DNA of 64,000 nt, from positions 4,594,844 to 4,658,843 of the forward strand of contig OZ025287.1 in the NCBI GenBank assembly GCA_964019165.1. Direction: 5' to 3'. The position numbers and the translations under genes are program-made. The notes under the pieces were generated by a model that was given only the letters and a program-made list of their open reading frames with translations, was not told the origin of the DNA and did not search any database. This document shows, piece by piece, positions 20,901-33,663 of this stretch (its first letter is position 1; every line of letters starts with the position of its first letter). Origin of the DNA: Mastigias papua. Lineage: Eukaryota > Cnidaria > Scyphozoa > Rhizostomeae > Mastigiidae.

Positions 20901-23900
20901 GAATCAGTTAAGTTGGTGACTATCCTGCTTCTTACGCGTTTTACGGCAAGTGTGAACCAGGCTTAAAGGCAGTGTGTTGGCTCTTTCAGTACTATTGAAT
21001 TAATTCATGCGAGTGCGAGTGGCTGACAGGCAAGTTTGAACTGGAATACTATATGTACTCACAACTGTGATTTGCTTTTGCTTGATATTTGGCGTGTAAC
21101 TAGAATAGCTAACTATGAATTGTTCAAAGACAACAAATTGGAGCTATTTTCCCATTTGATTGCTTCATACTTACATACCAACTCAGGGTCATAGCCAGTA
21201 CGATTTTGTTAGGGGAGGGGGTACAGTTCGTCTTAGCGTAGCAAGTATCAATAAGTTGGGCTGCCTGGTAGCCCATCAGTCGTGTCCAAAATGCATTGAA
21301 ATGCATGATTTGGGTTGAATTCTAACGAATGATGGAAAATGATGCAAAAAATGGTGGATTACTCTTTTTCCATAGGGGTACCTAGTAATTTTAGGAATTC
21401 CAGGAAGGCCCTTGCCCTCTTAGGCCACCCATTGGCTATGGGCTGTGTCCACTAGTTTTCTTGCTTGCTTGCTTACTAGTGTGACATTTTACTTGCATAC
21501 TTATGTGACTTCGACTGATATCAAAACAGATTATACTATAGAAATCATCATACCACTCCTGCTTTTCAAATTTCTTGAAGGTATAGCAATGGAGTCATGT
21601 CGTTGATGTTGTTGCTTGCTTGCAAAAGAAGCTCCATCAAGGCTCGCCTTGTAAATGAAATCTTCAGTCGTATTCTCGCACGAGAAAACGTTTACCTCTG
21701 AGAAAAAGAGGATTTCCAACATTAAGTTTATGAAATAATTCAACATTCTGTTTCATGACAAAATCTAATATAAGAAACAATGCTATATTCATCTTACCAA
21801 TATTATCAGTCTTTGATTTGTAAGAATGATTTTTGTGAACATCATGCACTTTTTTGGCAGCAAAACTATCAAAGTCCAGTAGCAATCTTTCGCCAATAGG
21901 ATATTCCTGAATGAAAAAATGCGATTATGCACCTAGAACACTAATAACGACAACAAATTATTCGACTTGAAGTTCGTTAATTTTCCTGCTCTCGTGTTAG
22001 TTATGGGAGCAGGTCATAACTTGCAAACGCAAAAAGTAAAAAAATTTGTTGGTCGCATTAACTGCTATTAGGTGTTCGATACCTGGGCCTCTTTTAAGGA
22101 ATTATAGCTGGTGTGGGGCAAATGTAAAAAGTGTTTTAAATTTTCGTACAGGACATATCCCTCTTCAAAAATCCCTCAGAAAAGCATGTATTTCTTTCCA
22201 GGCATAAATTTGTGTAGAAGGTAGAACTTTGAGATCGCTAATTATCCAAATATTTATCGAAAGAATTTTATAGAGTCCCTTTTTATGATACGAATCGCCT
22301 TCTAACACTTCATTCTACGGTCCTCTGAAATGAAGAAACTTAGACTGTAGGTCTTATGCCAAACTACCCTGTTGGATGCCCAATCGAGAATTGATTATTG
22401 CTTCATAGAGGTGCCCCTTCGCAAGTCTGATAATAGCATATAGCATATACTTAGCAAATAAGTATAGGAGTTCTTATTGAAATGGTCTTCACTTTCTCTC
22501 TAGAGCTGTTCATGTCTGGCTTGTCATGTTTTTAGAGTGGATTCTTTGAATGAATCATACTGTGCCAACGGAAAAAGCTTGATACAACATACATCACAAA
22601 AAGCTTGATAGCAACGTTGCTACTGGCTGTTGGCTGTTTGCTACCTCATATTGCATATTTTAAATATTAAATAAGTTGATCCATTAATAGCTTGCTGCAC
22701 TAGACTTGGAGCATAACACCAAAACTGTCAAGTAAAGCATGCACAAATTCTCGTTTATTGCTAATACTGTATAAGAGAAATAAAGGAATGGCTTAATCAA
22801 TGCATTGTTTGAGAGCTTTAGCAGGTGCTAACTGAATGAGGAATTTGACAATTTCTATTTGCTTCGATATAAGTGAGAAGTGCAAATGGCCATTTACATT
22901 AAAACAATGAAGGGACCATCTTCTCGGGAGGAGGAGAAAGCACCACAAATGGGGGCAAGCAAAATGAATGGGGACTTCGCCCCATTTTAAATGTTGAAAG
23001 AAGCCCTGCTACACACTATGTCTGAATGTGACAAGAATGGTCAACAAATTTGAATTTTAATGTGAATGAAACGTAGAGTTCATGATTTAAGTTCACAAAT
23101 TCAAGAATTTAACCGAATTTTTAGAGAAAAAACATTGATCATATACTAAACTTTAAAACTTCGGGTGGTCTTGTTGGTAGGACGCACAGACATATACGCA
23201 TTGCTGAAAGCGATTATTATCCTAATTTCTTAGAACATATAGTTGGACTCCAGCCATATAGAAAATAGCATGAACAATTTACAAAACATTTGTATAGGCA
23301 ATGCGTCAACTGAGTACAGCTAATGAGTGAAAAATTCTTATGCATTTGAATACTAATGTATGCAGAACAATAATGACATCATGTGATCAAAGCTATGTTT
23401 CATGAAAATTTGTTAATTCCATTGTCTGCCTGACGTCCTGAGTTTTTGAATAAGTCTTGATTGCTTAGCTTGTGGCTACAGACAGTTGTCTTAAAATAAG
23501 ATATCAAAGACTTTTAAGCAGGAATGCTTTTTCAATGCTCTATAGCGCAGTGCATCACATTTGAGTTAGCTACTTGGAAGCAAATGGTATGAAATGAGGT
23601 CTTTGGTAAGCACAATGATTAACACCTCATGATTTTTAATTGCTTATTTATCGATAAATCAGATTAGAAACTGCTTTGTTAATTTAGATTTAATTTATTC
23701 TTGTGCTTAGTTATTGGTTTCTAGCCATGTATTCTCTAATTTTTGTAGTAAGGAGGGTACTAATTGTTTGACTATAACCATTATCGTAAATATTTGAAGA
23801 ACGGCAATTTCAGTTTAGGACCGTTTAAAATATGACATATTATGACATCATGGAGTGTCTTATGATACAGTATCAAAGACTATAACAAAGTGTGTTGAGC

Positions 23901-25055
23901 AACGGCAATACTAGTCCTACTGATTGTTTACTTGCTGATATATGAGTTGGATGTTGAAAGGACAAAGGAGCAAAACTGCTAGTCCTTCGAAAGATAGACT
24001 CTGATCATCCCTGAATTAAAACGGTTTAGAAACCACATCATTTCAAGCTTCTCGCTTAAGTCCTACTTGGATATTTGGATGACCAGCCTTTAAGCACTTT
24101 AAATATTGTATGCTGACTTACAATGATGCCAACTGTCAAAAAGATCTACAGTAGATGAAAAGATATTTATATATACATTTAAAGGAAGCACCTGTAACTC
24201 AGAATGGTTAATGTAACTATCAACTTCCATTGCTACGAGATGCAATAGCTTTGTAAAATCATTTAAGAGCGAAATAGTGTGTGAAAATGAGTATTGAAAG
24301 CTTTTTCTATACTGACCTTGCTTATGAGTTGCAAATTTTCAATGTTCGTTTCATCAAGAATGTCGCTTCCCAAACGAACAACGTCCTACAAAAGTTGGGT
24401 TGCAATAGGGTTTAGATATCATCAGACAAAACATTGGGACCATATGATCAATAGGTTTCATGCTGAACTAAGTATATATCCCTCTAAGTAAGATCTCTCT
24501 AACAAGTAAAATCGGGTTCAGAAAATGTTATCAAAAGTGCCTACAAATTTACTCAGCTCTGAGGAGCCGCTAGTGTCAAATCATCTGTGCGATGCAGACA
24601 CGTTTTGACTTTTTTCGTAAGCAAAAATGTTCCATTACTTAGTTATCATGGTAGAACATGTGAAATGAGACTTCAAAATGTTTTATGGCTATCAATAAGC
24701 AATTATTTCGCCATGTACTTCTGTATGTTTTTTGGATGTTGTTTTTCAGTAACAAAAAGGACATAATTTAACATTGGTCAAAGCAACAGAATGAATAAGC
24801 ATTCATTTAGATATGAAATTAATTAATTATTATGAAATTAATTATTCTTACGTCTTTTTTATTGCTCGCTCGAGAATTTGCAGCTTGCCCTGAGCCCCTC
24901 AGTAACGAATTCTTGTTAACTTCGTAATGAACGACATCTGTTAAAACTTTAAGTTCAAGAACTGTTAGATTCTTTCTCTTACTAACTTCTAATGCGTTGC
25001 CAACAATACCACGAGTTGTCGTGTGTGTACCAGATCTTACGATCAAATAATTTGC
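11911..25055 (-). CDS. Adhesion G protein-coupled receptor (GAIN-GPS-7TM), partial model
   Basis: Sixteen - strand exons chain with consistent phases over 1614 coding bases: 25055-24852, 24385-24317, 24248-24192, 21906-21798, 21697-21554, 20618-20524, 19637-19584, 17942-17896, 17267-17150, 16896-16784, 16510-16408, 16225-16075, 14997-14928, 14633-14567, 14214-14129 and 12037-11911. The first seven look like a GAIN domain (ERLLLDFDSFAAK, SIAIPSRNL, NFTKDFAIKI). The next two carry the GPS with CNHLTSFAIL. The rest give helix 1 (LSITSTIGCFMSMIGEIVTL), helix 2 (FILINIVLSLLLAQAIFIAG), helix 3 (SYFFLASFCWMLNMGIQLY), helix 4, extracellular loop 2 with CW, helix 5 (ALWVFLGPAALI), helix 6 (LVLAPSIGLTWIFGVFAV) and helix 7 (FIFAILNSFQ). 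It should be a self-cleaving plasma-membrane receptor. The N-terminal adhesion modules and the last exon are not found. All introns are GT-AG except one GC-AG. The subfamily is not assignable. Confidence 0.88.
17020..17103. repeat. (TCAA)n microsatellite with CCAG variants
   Basis: Tandem tcaa units interrupted by ccagtcaa variants, in the GPCR intron just 3' (on the - strand) of the GPS exon 17267-17150. No other function is visible. Confidence 0.9.
17150..17942 (-). other. GPS motif of the adhesion GPCR, split over two exons
   Basis: Exon 17942-17896 ends with GVFWKFTEG. Exon 17267-17150 continues LDGYWSESGC and ends with STTLDCNHLTSFAIL. The canonical GPS has four cysteines, CxxW, GC and CxCNHLT. 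Here the first is Gly (GVFW) and the third is Leu (TLDC), so the two partners of one disulfide are both gone while the second pair and the HLT cleavage tripeptide remain. The intron between them carries a LINE relic. Confidence 0.8.
17590..17840 (+). mobile_element. LINE C-terminal relic
   Basis: The + strand reads QFKWFGHATR, then YGRLSGEWGRGKP, and after frame breaks AHDIEGWKQRVGDS. This is the usual text at the C-terminal end of many animal non-LTR retrotransposon ORFs (the RLKWFGHV...GRPKxxW...D...W motif run). It is truncated and frame-broken, and lies inside a GPCR intron. Confidence 0.7.
18400..18510. repeat. Dispersed repeat family, copy 2
   Basis: Shares with 10015-10310 the order: aaagtataatacaaagtttc, aaaaaaggcacg, tctttttgaggtaaa, gggtctagaccccc. 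It lies in the GPCR intron between the exons at 17942 and 19584. Confidence 0.6.
19170..19245. repeat. Short dispersed repeat shared with 43083-43145
   Basis: The segment actcttccgattgaggggtt followed by gagatatggttagcagg matches 43098 onward (actcttccgatagatgcc, aagatatggtttgcaag). The copies are diverged. There is no coding content and no terminal repeats that I can see. Confidence 0.5.
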
Positions 25056-25802
25056 CTGCAAAGATCAAATGGATAATTATGTAATCAAACTGTATTGAAA
25101 AATCTAGAAGGGAGACAGCTGACCGAACGGATTCCATTTCAAATTATCTGTATGTTAATTATTCCATTCATCCCTAGTGTCATAGAGGCTTGATACACAC
25201 CAGTTGCGCAGTAATTTCTCCCTCTATTTTACCTGAGATATTATTCAATGAGTTCTTGATTTTCATTCTATCGTTATTTCAGGAAAGCAAATGAATGATT
25301 GTGTAAAATATAAGCATACATTTTTCCCAGAGACTTGGGTATCCTTTAGTTTACAAATTGTATTGCTATTAGGTAACATGTTGTATGAGGCAGTCAACTT
25401 CAAAATGTCATTAAAATGACGATGTGCACGCTCTGGCACATCTTTTCCATTACCATTTATTACTGATTAAACCTGCTCATAGAGGTAGGCCTTTTCCGTG
25501 CAATAACTATGCTAGCCCGGCATGATAGCGCAACAGCACAAATCAATGCTTGCATATCTCCTCATTTAAAACTGTAAACGTATTACAATAGCATTTTCAA
25601 CATTTATGTATGATTTTTGCGCGTGTACAAGGTCAGTGATTTTGAGCCCAACATGTTGTGTTAAGAATTTTTACGATCAGAAGACCTGAGCCAGATCATG
25701 ACTACTTCATACACAAGAGGATAACACCTCCGAAGATAAAAGTCAATAATGCTGCGGGAAAAGAAGGTTAGGTAGGCGAAAATATGCGGATAATAATATG
25801 GG

Positions 25803-25885
25803 TGAGTAGTTGAGTAGTTAGAGGACTTGTCTGCCATACTGAAGGTTGATGGTTCGAGACGGGCCTCGAGCAATGTTCAATATGC
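25803..25885 (+). mobile_element. tRNA-like SINE fragment abutting a LINE
   Basis: An A-box-like tgagtagttagaggac is followed about 35 bases later by a good B box, GGTTCGAGAC, at 25851-25860. It directly precedes the truncated LINE ORF that starts near 25890. No terminator or acceptor stem supports a true tRNA gene. Confidence 0.55.
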
Positions 25886-25889
25886 TTGT

Positions 25890-26930
25890 TGTCTACCGAA
25901 CAGCAAATGCTGATGATACCAGCATCTCCTTTACTGCAAGAAGTGTCAATGATCTGAATTTGACGATGAACAAAGAACTTGATTCTTTACGGAGATGACT
26001 CCAAGGCAATAAACTGTCCCTAAATGTCCTGAAGACACAAGCGATGGTTATTGGATCATGACCCAACCTTAAGAAGATTTCGACAAAGCTAGTGGAACCT
26101 CCCTCTTTTTCTATTGGTGGCTCCGAAGTCGAAATGGTAGATAACGTCAAATATCTAGGGGTACAGATTGATAGACATCTGTCTTGGGAAGAACATATCC
26201 ATTTTGTACGATCTAAGGTCTCTCGTGCAATTGGATTCCTTAAATATGCCAGGAAGTTACTGCCGCAGGACACTCTCTGTAAAATGTATCGTGGTATCGT
26301 TGAACCGCACCTTCGCTACTGCTGTTCAGTCTGGGGGGCATGTGGGAGGACTAGGTTGGAGGTGCTGCAAAAACTTCAAAGCCGTGCAGCTAGAATTGTG
26401 ACCAACAGCAGCTATGATTCTTCCGCTAGTGCCTTAATAAAAACTCTAAATTGGCCTACGGTAGCGGATATGATACAAGTAGAGACAGCCTGCATGGTCT
26501 ATAAATCAATAAATGAGCTTGCTCCAGACTATCTGTCACAAATTTTTACGAAAAAGTCGGCATGTAGTAGGGAAAATTTGAGAAACACGGCAACTGATCT
26601 TTAAATTCCTCTAGTGAAAACGTGCAGTCGTCAACGAACTTTCTCATATCGTGGTGTTCGAGTCTGGAACAACTTAGATTTGGCAGTCAAGCAGACATCC
26701 TCTTTCAAAGCGTTTAAAGACGCTGTAAATAAATGACTTATTTTGCTATTTCTTTTCTTTTATATATTTATGTATTATTGGAATTAGGGTAAGGTTTTTA
26801 AAGGATAGATAATTTTTTTCTTAGTTTTTAAACACGGCCCCCTGTAAAGCAATCTTCTTAGATTGATAGGGCAACCGTGGGTAAATAATTTAAAATGAAA
26901 ATGAAATGAAATGAAATGAAAATGAAATGG
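25890..26930 (+). mobile_element. 5'-truncated non-LTR retrotransposon (LINE) with (AAATG)n tail
   Basis: The + strand encodes the C-terminal part of a LINE reverse transcriptase. A degenerate FADD box (ANADDTSISF) is near 25906. After a few stops, a 171-codon open frame (26092-26604) reads EVEMVDNVKYLGVQIDRHLS, AIGFLKYARKLLP and IVEPHLRYCCSVWG. After one more stop comes FSYRGVRVWNNLDLAVKQ up to about 26736. The element ends in an AAATG-type microsatellite (26895-26930), the usual 3' end of such elements. The 5' truncation and in-frame stops show an inactive copy. A CR1/jockey-like clade is plausible but not established. Confidence 0.88.
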
Positions 26931-28879
26931 GTATGCCGCAAAACTTCAGAGATCAAGGCAGTGGAGAGAGGAACTGGTTACCCTTCTTCACTAGGACGAC
27001 GGCTAGTGTTTGATGAAGATGAAGTTGATAATAGTGTGATGAAGATGATACCTAGGGAAAATTAGAGACGTGGAAGATATATGAAGACGGTGCTTGGGTA
27101 AGAGAGTTAGATATATGGATACATGAGCTCAGCACCGAATAATGTCTGATAAGAAAAGCATATTATTCGATCACAAGTCAAATAAGAATTTTGTAGATAA
27201 CTGTACCCACTTCCTCTTGAGGATCAACTAAAGAATGACTTCATCTAGAGCATGATTAAAGTTGTGAAGCAAACTTTCTAATTCCTAATTGCATTATTGA
27301 GTTGGGATCTGGAAGGAGAGATGACGGTGGGGCACTAATTTTCCAATTTTTTGATCACATGAGTTCAGAAATATATGGAAGCATTCAAGCAACTCTTGTA
27401 CATCTGGGACCATAGAGATTGAGAAGACCACATCGCTGTCAGAATCTAGATAAAACACATGAAGTTAATGTCTATTAAATTTCTATGCAGTTGAAGTATT
27501 CGGCCTGTACACATATAAGGCAGTTTATTTTACATCCTTTCCCGTAATTTTGATTTTACTTTTAGAAATGGAAAGAGACTGTTAGATGTGACTGCAATAT
27601 GGTTGCCATAGCTTACAACCAAGAAATGCTGTTGCATTTAAACCATAACATCCAGTTTGTGCTTCTAGCTACAACACTTGATCTTAAATAAGAAACTACA
27701 ACGTTAATCCAACACTGCTACTAATGATATATGGTTTATTTATAGAAACAAAGAAACTTTGTGACAACATTACCACCAAAAATAGCACTTTGAAGTCTCT
27801 ATCAAAGCAATCAGCTTGATCCAAGCTAGCATGTTTGATTTTCCCTACAGTGCATTTTCGGCTTTTTCCCGCAGTTTCATAACTTCCTTTAATTTGAAGA
27901 TTAAAAGCAATAAACGCAAAGCTCCAGCCCAGCATAACTCCATAAAACGTACAGAAGCCACAAATAATGCTATGTGTTCTGCAGTTCAGCTCAGTCACAG
28001 TTCATATGAATCCATGCTTGCGATGTCATGGAAAATAAATGTTGTACAAAAATATACATCTGAACTTTGATTCAACACAAATTCACGAGAGTTCATAGCA
28101 GTATGCAAAAGTTTAATCAGGCCTTTTCCACGCGCATATCAAAGTTAAATATTTGGATGTAACATGAGGAAAAAACGTGCCCCAAGAATGCTTTTTATAA
28201 TTACTATATTTTACACGAATCGTATCGTCAGACGCACTATTCCTTAGAGGTATAGTTTATGATCTTTCTTCTAATTTGGAATTCACCCTAAACTTCACAG
28301 TCAATTGAGATTGTCTAGTGAAGATTCTGCTACGGTCTTAAATTCATAATGTCTTGTTTTCACTTTAAGTATTAGCTCCATACGGCTCTACCGAGTGTTA
28401 AACGCTAATGTGTTAAAATGTTGAAATGAAGTGTTAAAATTATTACAGGATGACCAAATGTGGTATCAAAGTTAATTAATCTCAATAGCTAAATTTGCTA
28501 TACAAGGTTTGGAAGAAGCCTCTTTTTACGATTTTCCTCTCTAATCATAACTAATATTAAAGTGGTCTTGTAATACAATTAAGTACTACTGTAAAGTCAG
28601 TTTGCTAAAAAAGATGATTGCAATAGTATTTACATCAAATGTAGTTACTGCCACGCTGAATTGTCTATAATATGGTACATGTGCACTGAAAGCTATTCAA
28701 ACACACCAATCAGAATGCACTGTTCCACGTGTTATCATAGCCCAAATTATCAACAAATCACCATGGCATCCTATCCAGTTAAGATATTTATATAATACCA
28801 TACATTCTATATGACGTCACTCTCTTCATCTTCGTCTCTACATGAGGAAACTTTTTGGGGGTAGTGTTAGCAACATAAT

Positions 28880-29235
28880 CAAGCTTATGCCTTGTTTACA
28901 CGAACCCCGGTTTGGTTCCAGCCCTACGAAGAGGGTCAACGCTTCTCCACGGCACTCTCTTCAACCGTTTACATGAACGCTGTAGCCAGCCCGGGTCAAA
29001 CCACCTAAGCGTGTAACCCTTCTCGAGGGTAGGGCTGATCCGGTGAGTGGGGTTGACTGTTCGTGAGGTTTTTGCATGTAAATGTGGGTCAACCCAACTC
29101 GGGGTCGTGCAAACGCTTCGGAGTAGCTAACCCGGGTTCATTCGTTTAATAAATTTGTTAGCTACGTCATAAGTTTTGAAGTAGAAATTCAGCGGCAAAC
29201 TGACCCGGGTGCCCTACTCGGATCAATCATTTTCT
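28880..29235. repeat. GC-richer repeat with internal inverted motifs
   Basis: An island of higher GC in AT-rich DNA with repeated motifs: ttacacgaaccccggttt, gtttacatgaacgct, agcccgggtcaaacc, gggtcaacccaactcgg, taacccgggttcat. The recurring ggtcaacc/gggttgac and cccgggtt elements are partly inverted. This looks like a non-autonomous transposon remnant similar in style to the MITE at 30598. No clear terminal repeat pair was found. Confidence 0.5.
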
Positions 29236-30597
29236 CGCACATTCGTTTGCAGTATTTCCAAAATCCTGTTGTCTTTACACACAAGTGTGTTACATCGTTC
29301 CTATATGAAGCCAAGTCATGGGCTACCAGAAAAAAATTGAGGAGAGGAGAGAGCTCAAAACAACGGAAATGAAAATCCTTAAGAGGATAAGGGGGTGATC
29401 AGAATGTACACATCGAGGAGTGATGTTATCCGTAAGAAATATGATGCTGTAAACAGTGAACCAGGATTGCAAATTGCACCTGAAGTCGTATGGCTTCTTG
29501 CTAAGTAGAGTGGCAGATGAGAGTGCAATCAAGAACGTGATGAAAGCGAAATTTAAAGGTAGAAGATCATGAGGAGGACAACAAAAATCGACTGATGTTG
29601 GAGATGATGGTGGGGGTGATAGTGGTGATGACGTTGATAATTTAGCTTCTTTACATGGCATAATGCCATTTGGAATTATCAAAACCTTTCCCAAGCAATA
29701 CCTGACAGTAAATTCTATTACAGAATTAGTTTGTTTTTACCCCCAATTTATACGCCAATTAGTACGAAAGATATACAAGAAAGCCCAGGCGACCACAGAC
29801 AGGACAGGAGCAGTTCGGATAGATAGGCTGTGTTGTTTAGGGCCTACCATCAGAGTGTATCATTTCGTCGTCGATGATGGGAGCTTAGCATTCTCCCCAT
29901 CAAAAGTTAGAGCTTCTTCCCGAAGGAGGAATTCCCATCAAATTGGGAAGAGTGTGCTTGTACCATAAGAAAAAACACAAAAATTCAGATATGCTATAAA
30001 AATCGAATAAAATTGCAACCACCTTTGGAAGCCGCGATTTGAACAACAACAATGTATCTAATGAGAGGCTACAGAAGTCGACTCGTATAATACTGAATTA
30101 CTAAAGTACATGATTCAAAAGAGGTAATTAACTAAACATATTTGACAAAATTGAGTTACTTTCGTCTTCAGTGATACACTCAGCGATACGTTGGAGAACA
30201 TTTTCAGGACAAGCTCCCTTTTTCGAAACACGATACATTCCGTCCTCAGCTAGGAGCTCTATCAGCTAATTCCTATCTCAAAAACAATTTGCATCTATGG
30301 AGGAACAACTTTGCTCAAGCTGTACATTCCATTAGATTTCACACGAAATCTCTAATAGAGAACTGAACTAACGAACATATCATAAACAATACTAATCAGA
30401 GTCTCATAAAAAATAATGGAATAAAATCTCCCAGTAGCCTAACTTCCTACTAAAAAACTTAAAAAATCAAAAACACTAATAAATGAAGTGAAATGGCATT
30501 GATTGCCTCAGTTCTGAATCACATCGTTCCTTCTTTCAACAAAACTCGAAAAATGCAATATAAATATAATTTCAAGATAATTTCATATTTCACTAAC

Positions 30598-30987
30598 TAA
30601 AGGCCTGTTCATATGAGTCCGCCTACCGAGCCAGCTTATTTAGCAAGATCCAGCCTAATCCTCATTTCCAATACAAAATGTGTTTTCTGGTCATATGAGA
30701 AAGCGGGTTGGCCCGCTAAGTGAGATCTCTCACGACCGCTGCCGAGATCTCGGCAAGCGTGCTGAAAATTCTTTCATTTGAACACTCCAGCTCGCATACT
30801 GGGCTAGAAACTTCATGTCAAAAGTACTGGAATATCCCCATAAGTAAAAAATTTAGGAAGCGAGATTTCTCACGTGATAGTATCTATCTCGGCAGGTGAG
30901 CTAGAATTCTCTCATATGAACAGCATATGAAATTTGTCTCACTAAGTGAGCTGGCTGGGTAAGAGGGCTCATATGAACAGGCCCTTA
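30598..30987. mobile_element. 390-bp MITE with 20-bp terminal inverted repeats
   Basis: The left end taaaggcctgttcatatgag (30598-30617) is the inverse of 30968-30987, with 19 of 20 positions matching. The interior contains further copies of the tcatatga(g/a) motif and alternating cgagatctctcac/gcgagatttctcac and gagctgg/ccagctc blocks, so it folds extensively. It has no coding capacity. A TAA next to the ends could be the target duplication, but the edges are ambiguous. Confidence 0.8.
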
Positions 30988-31536
30988 AAAACTAAACAAT
31001 AGTGAGACGACGCCAACAAACGCAGAAACAGGCCAACTCTGTCACAACAACTACATGACATATCAAATAAACCTATGAATATGCAGAGGAGAAACGAAAA
31101 TAACGGTAATAGGATATCGTACAATGGCACAAATTTCAAGATATCTGTACCTACGTTAAGGGTGCAGACATTTATGATATATAAAATACACTTGCAATTT
31201 CCAAACCCCCTCCTCCCTTGTCGGGCGTAGTCTTAAATCTATACACATCCTCCTTTACGACGTCTAAACTGCATTACACCCCGCATCCAAGCACAATCAA
31301 GATTGCCAATTAAGATATTACATCTGTCACAAAGAAGATAATATAGTTTGCAGCTAATGACAATTGCAGGGTATGTCGTAATAAAAAGTAAAATATAATA
31401 GTTTCTGGTAGTTGAAATAACTAAAAAAGCAAAGGACTAGGTGTTATGACGTCTTGGAGTGTTCTCGTAATAGTAGTTTAGTTTTGCTTAGAGAAAATTA
31501 TGGCGGTGATTTGTTAACGGAAAAGCGCAATAACTG

Positions 31537-31672
31537 GATGGATGGGATGGAGAGGACGGGATGGAGAGGATGGGATGGAGAGGATGGGATGGAGAGGATG
31601 GAGAGGATGGGATGGAGAGGATGGGATGGAGAGGATGGGATGGAGAGGATGGGATGGAGAGGATGGATGGGG
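31537..31672. repeat. (GGATGGAGA)-type minisatellite
   Basis: Tandem units of gatgggatggagaggat and shorter gatggagag variants. All long apparent reading frames on both strands here (Trp-Arg-Gly or Ser-His-Pro rich) come from the repeat. Confidence 0.92.
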
Positions 31673-32539
31673 TGGTTGGAAAATGAAATAAGTAAGGGGT
31701 TGCTGAGGGGCTGCGAAAGAGAACAGAGTCCCATAACAATAAACTCTTAACATTCCCATTATTTCCACAATGTAGCTCTCCCTATAAGCTCACATAGTCT
31801 GGTATTTTACAAAAGTGTTCAGGAGAACTGATTAGGAACACTTAAATGAAAGCGCAACTGGTGTGTTATGTACTACTTACAATCTATTTTAATAGTTTGC
31901 AGGTGAAGTAAAAGGAGAGAAGAAAGATGTCTAAATTCTCAAAAAAGCCCTCCCTCTCAACAACGTCCCAGAAAGCTTCAAACTCCCCTTACCCCTACTT
32001 CCCCCTCTTTAGTGACGTCATATATGTATGGTCTCTAATATCACATAAGCTGTGGAAATTACATGGATTCCAGAATCCCATAATCCTGTCATGAAATTCA
32101 ATGCATAAATCACTGAAACAGCTAAATATATTATGTTTCTCTATATCACCTTCAGACCTATCTATCTGTGAAGTTAGCCTATGCTGTCCATCACTTATAT
32201 TGCTACCTTTTAACAAAAATAAGAAAAACTGAAGCATGATACAACTTAACAATAAAAGTGAAAGTGCTATTACAAAGCTAGCAGAATTATGCAATTGATA
32301 AACGGACAAAAGCAAAGGAAAATTTAAAATGCTATAAAAATGGCAAATGTTTGAAGATGAACATTTCCCAACATTTAATAATGATACTATTCATCCTGGT
32401 GTTCTGTGTTTTGAGTAATGTACAGATATGTACACTATTAACATGATTTACCAAATATATTCCACTTTCTCTCTCCTATGAATCTCATCAATTTATCATT
32501 ATCAGCCCTGATTACCTAAAAGAAAAATTACACAGTTCA

Positions 32540-32650
<111 letters not shown>

Positions 32651-32673
32651 CCAAAATTTCTCGATAAGATAAA

Positions 32674-32922
32674 GTCAGATATAATTCGAAGAAACACAAC
32701 TATGTTTCTAATTTTGCAAGACATGTTTCGGATTCATCATCCATCTTCAGTATATATTATGTTTCTAATTTTGCAAGACATGTTTCGGATTCATCAGACA
32801 TGTTTCGGATTCATCATCCATCTTCAGTATATATATATATATATACTGAAGATGGATGATGAATCCGAAACATGTCTTGCAAAATTAGAAACATAGTTGT
32901 TTTTCTTCGAATTATATCTGAC
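32674..32922. repeat. Near-perfect palindrome (84-bp arms) between TA tracts, Penelope-tail-like
   Basis: Left arm 32674-32757 and right arm 32839-32922 are inverted copies with one difference. Extra partial copies of the same motif (atgtttctaattttgcaaga, catgtttcggattcatc) fill the centre. Read outward on +, the right arm begins CTGAAGA (32846-32852), then a GGAT...ATCC hairpin, then GAAAC, then about 55 bases and a TA tract. This resembles the partial hammerhead signature at Penelope-like element termini. Confidence 0.75.
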
Positions 32923-32953
<31 letters not shown>

Positions 32954-33470
32954 CATATTTGTATGTATGTTTGTATGTATATACACTAGTCTAATAATGA
33001 GGGGGCCAGATTGATGGTAGGAAATATGTGCATTGATGCAAATATGACTGGAGGGTCTGGGGGAAGGTCAAGTGGGAAAATAGTTAGATTTCATACAACT
33101 GAAATTGGTATGGTGACCACTGTACGATAGACTGCATACATTTTCAGCATCAGAGCAAGCTAGATTTTCATAGGTCCAAGAAATGCTGGAAAAACTAAAA
33201 GGCTTACTATTTAGCTATAGTTACATCCATTGCCAGGAAACAGATGAATCCAATATGAAGAGAATTGTGAGAAAGTGTTGATATTGAAATCATGAAATAC
33301 CTATACTAGAGTCAACTCAGATGTGCTTACTATATAACAAATGCATATTGCAAGCCAAACTATATGGATTACTTGCAATGAATGAAAAAAGCAAAGCAGT
33401 GTAGGAGAAATGGTCCAATCCAATAACTTTTCTGGACATGACTTATCTTCTACAACTTGAAGAGCTATGA

Positions 33471-33471
<1 letters not shown>

Positions 33472-33497
<26 letters not shown>
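33472..33497. repeat. (TC)n microsatellite
   Basis: A short pure CT/TC dinucleotide run downstream (3' on the - strand) of the SINHCAF stop codon. Confidence 0.9.
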
Positions 33498-33501
<4 letters not shown>

Positions 33502-33663
33502 GATACAATGACATGATACTTGTCTCATATAGATTATTAGTGCTTGTAGGATATGGCTCATAGGTGATCTTCTTTCCTTAAAGTTAGCTCATTTCAGAAA
33601 TCAAATACAAAGCAAAATTCAATATTAATACTAAATTTGACAATTTATAGCTTACATCAAAAT

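Larger units (their letters stand above)
26931..31440. other. Intergenic or 5' region of the GPCR gene, no supported gene
   Basis: I see no exon here with both splice sites and conserved text. One weak - strand candidate lies at about 27790-27905 (an open stretch reading SYETAGKSRKCTVGKIK, then DCFDRDFK), which could be an N-terminal ectodomain exon of the GPCR but has poor borders. Repeats within the stretch are listed separately. Confidence 0.5.

Noticed and set aside
26168..26401. Second protein overlapping the LINE fragment, and an antisense frame at 25893-26273
   Set aside because: Shadows of the reverse transcriptase frame at 26092-26604.
31454..31768. Trp/Gly/Arg-rich or Ser/His/Pro-rich proteins
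   Set aside because: All frames derive from the ggatggaga minisatellite and lack any other coding signal.
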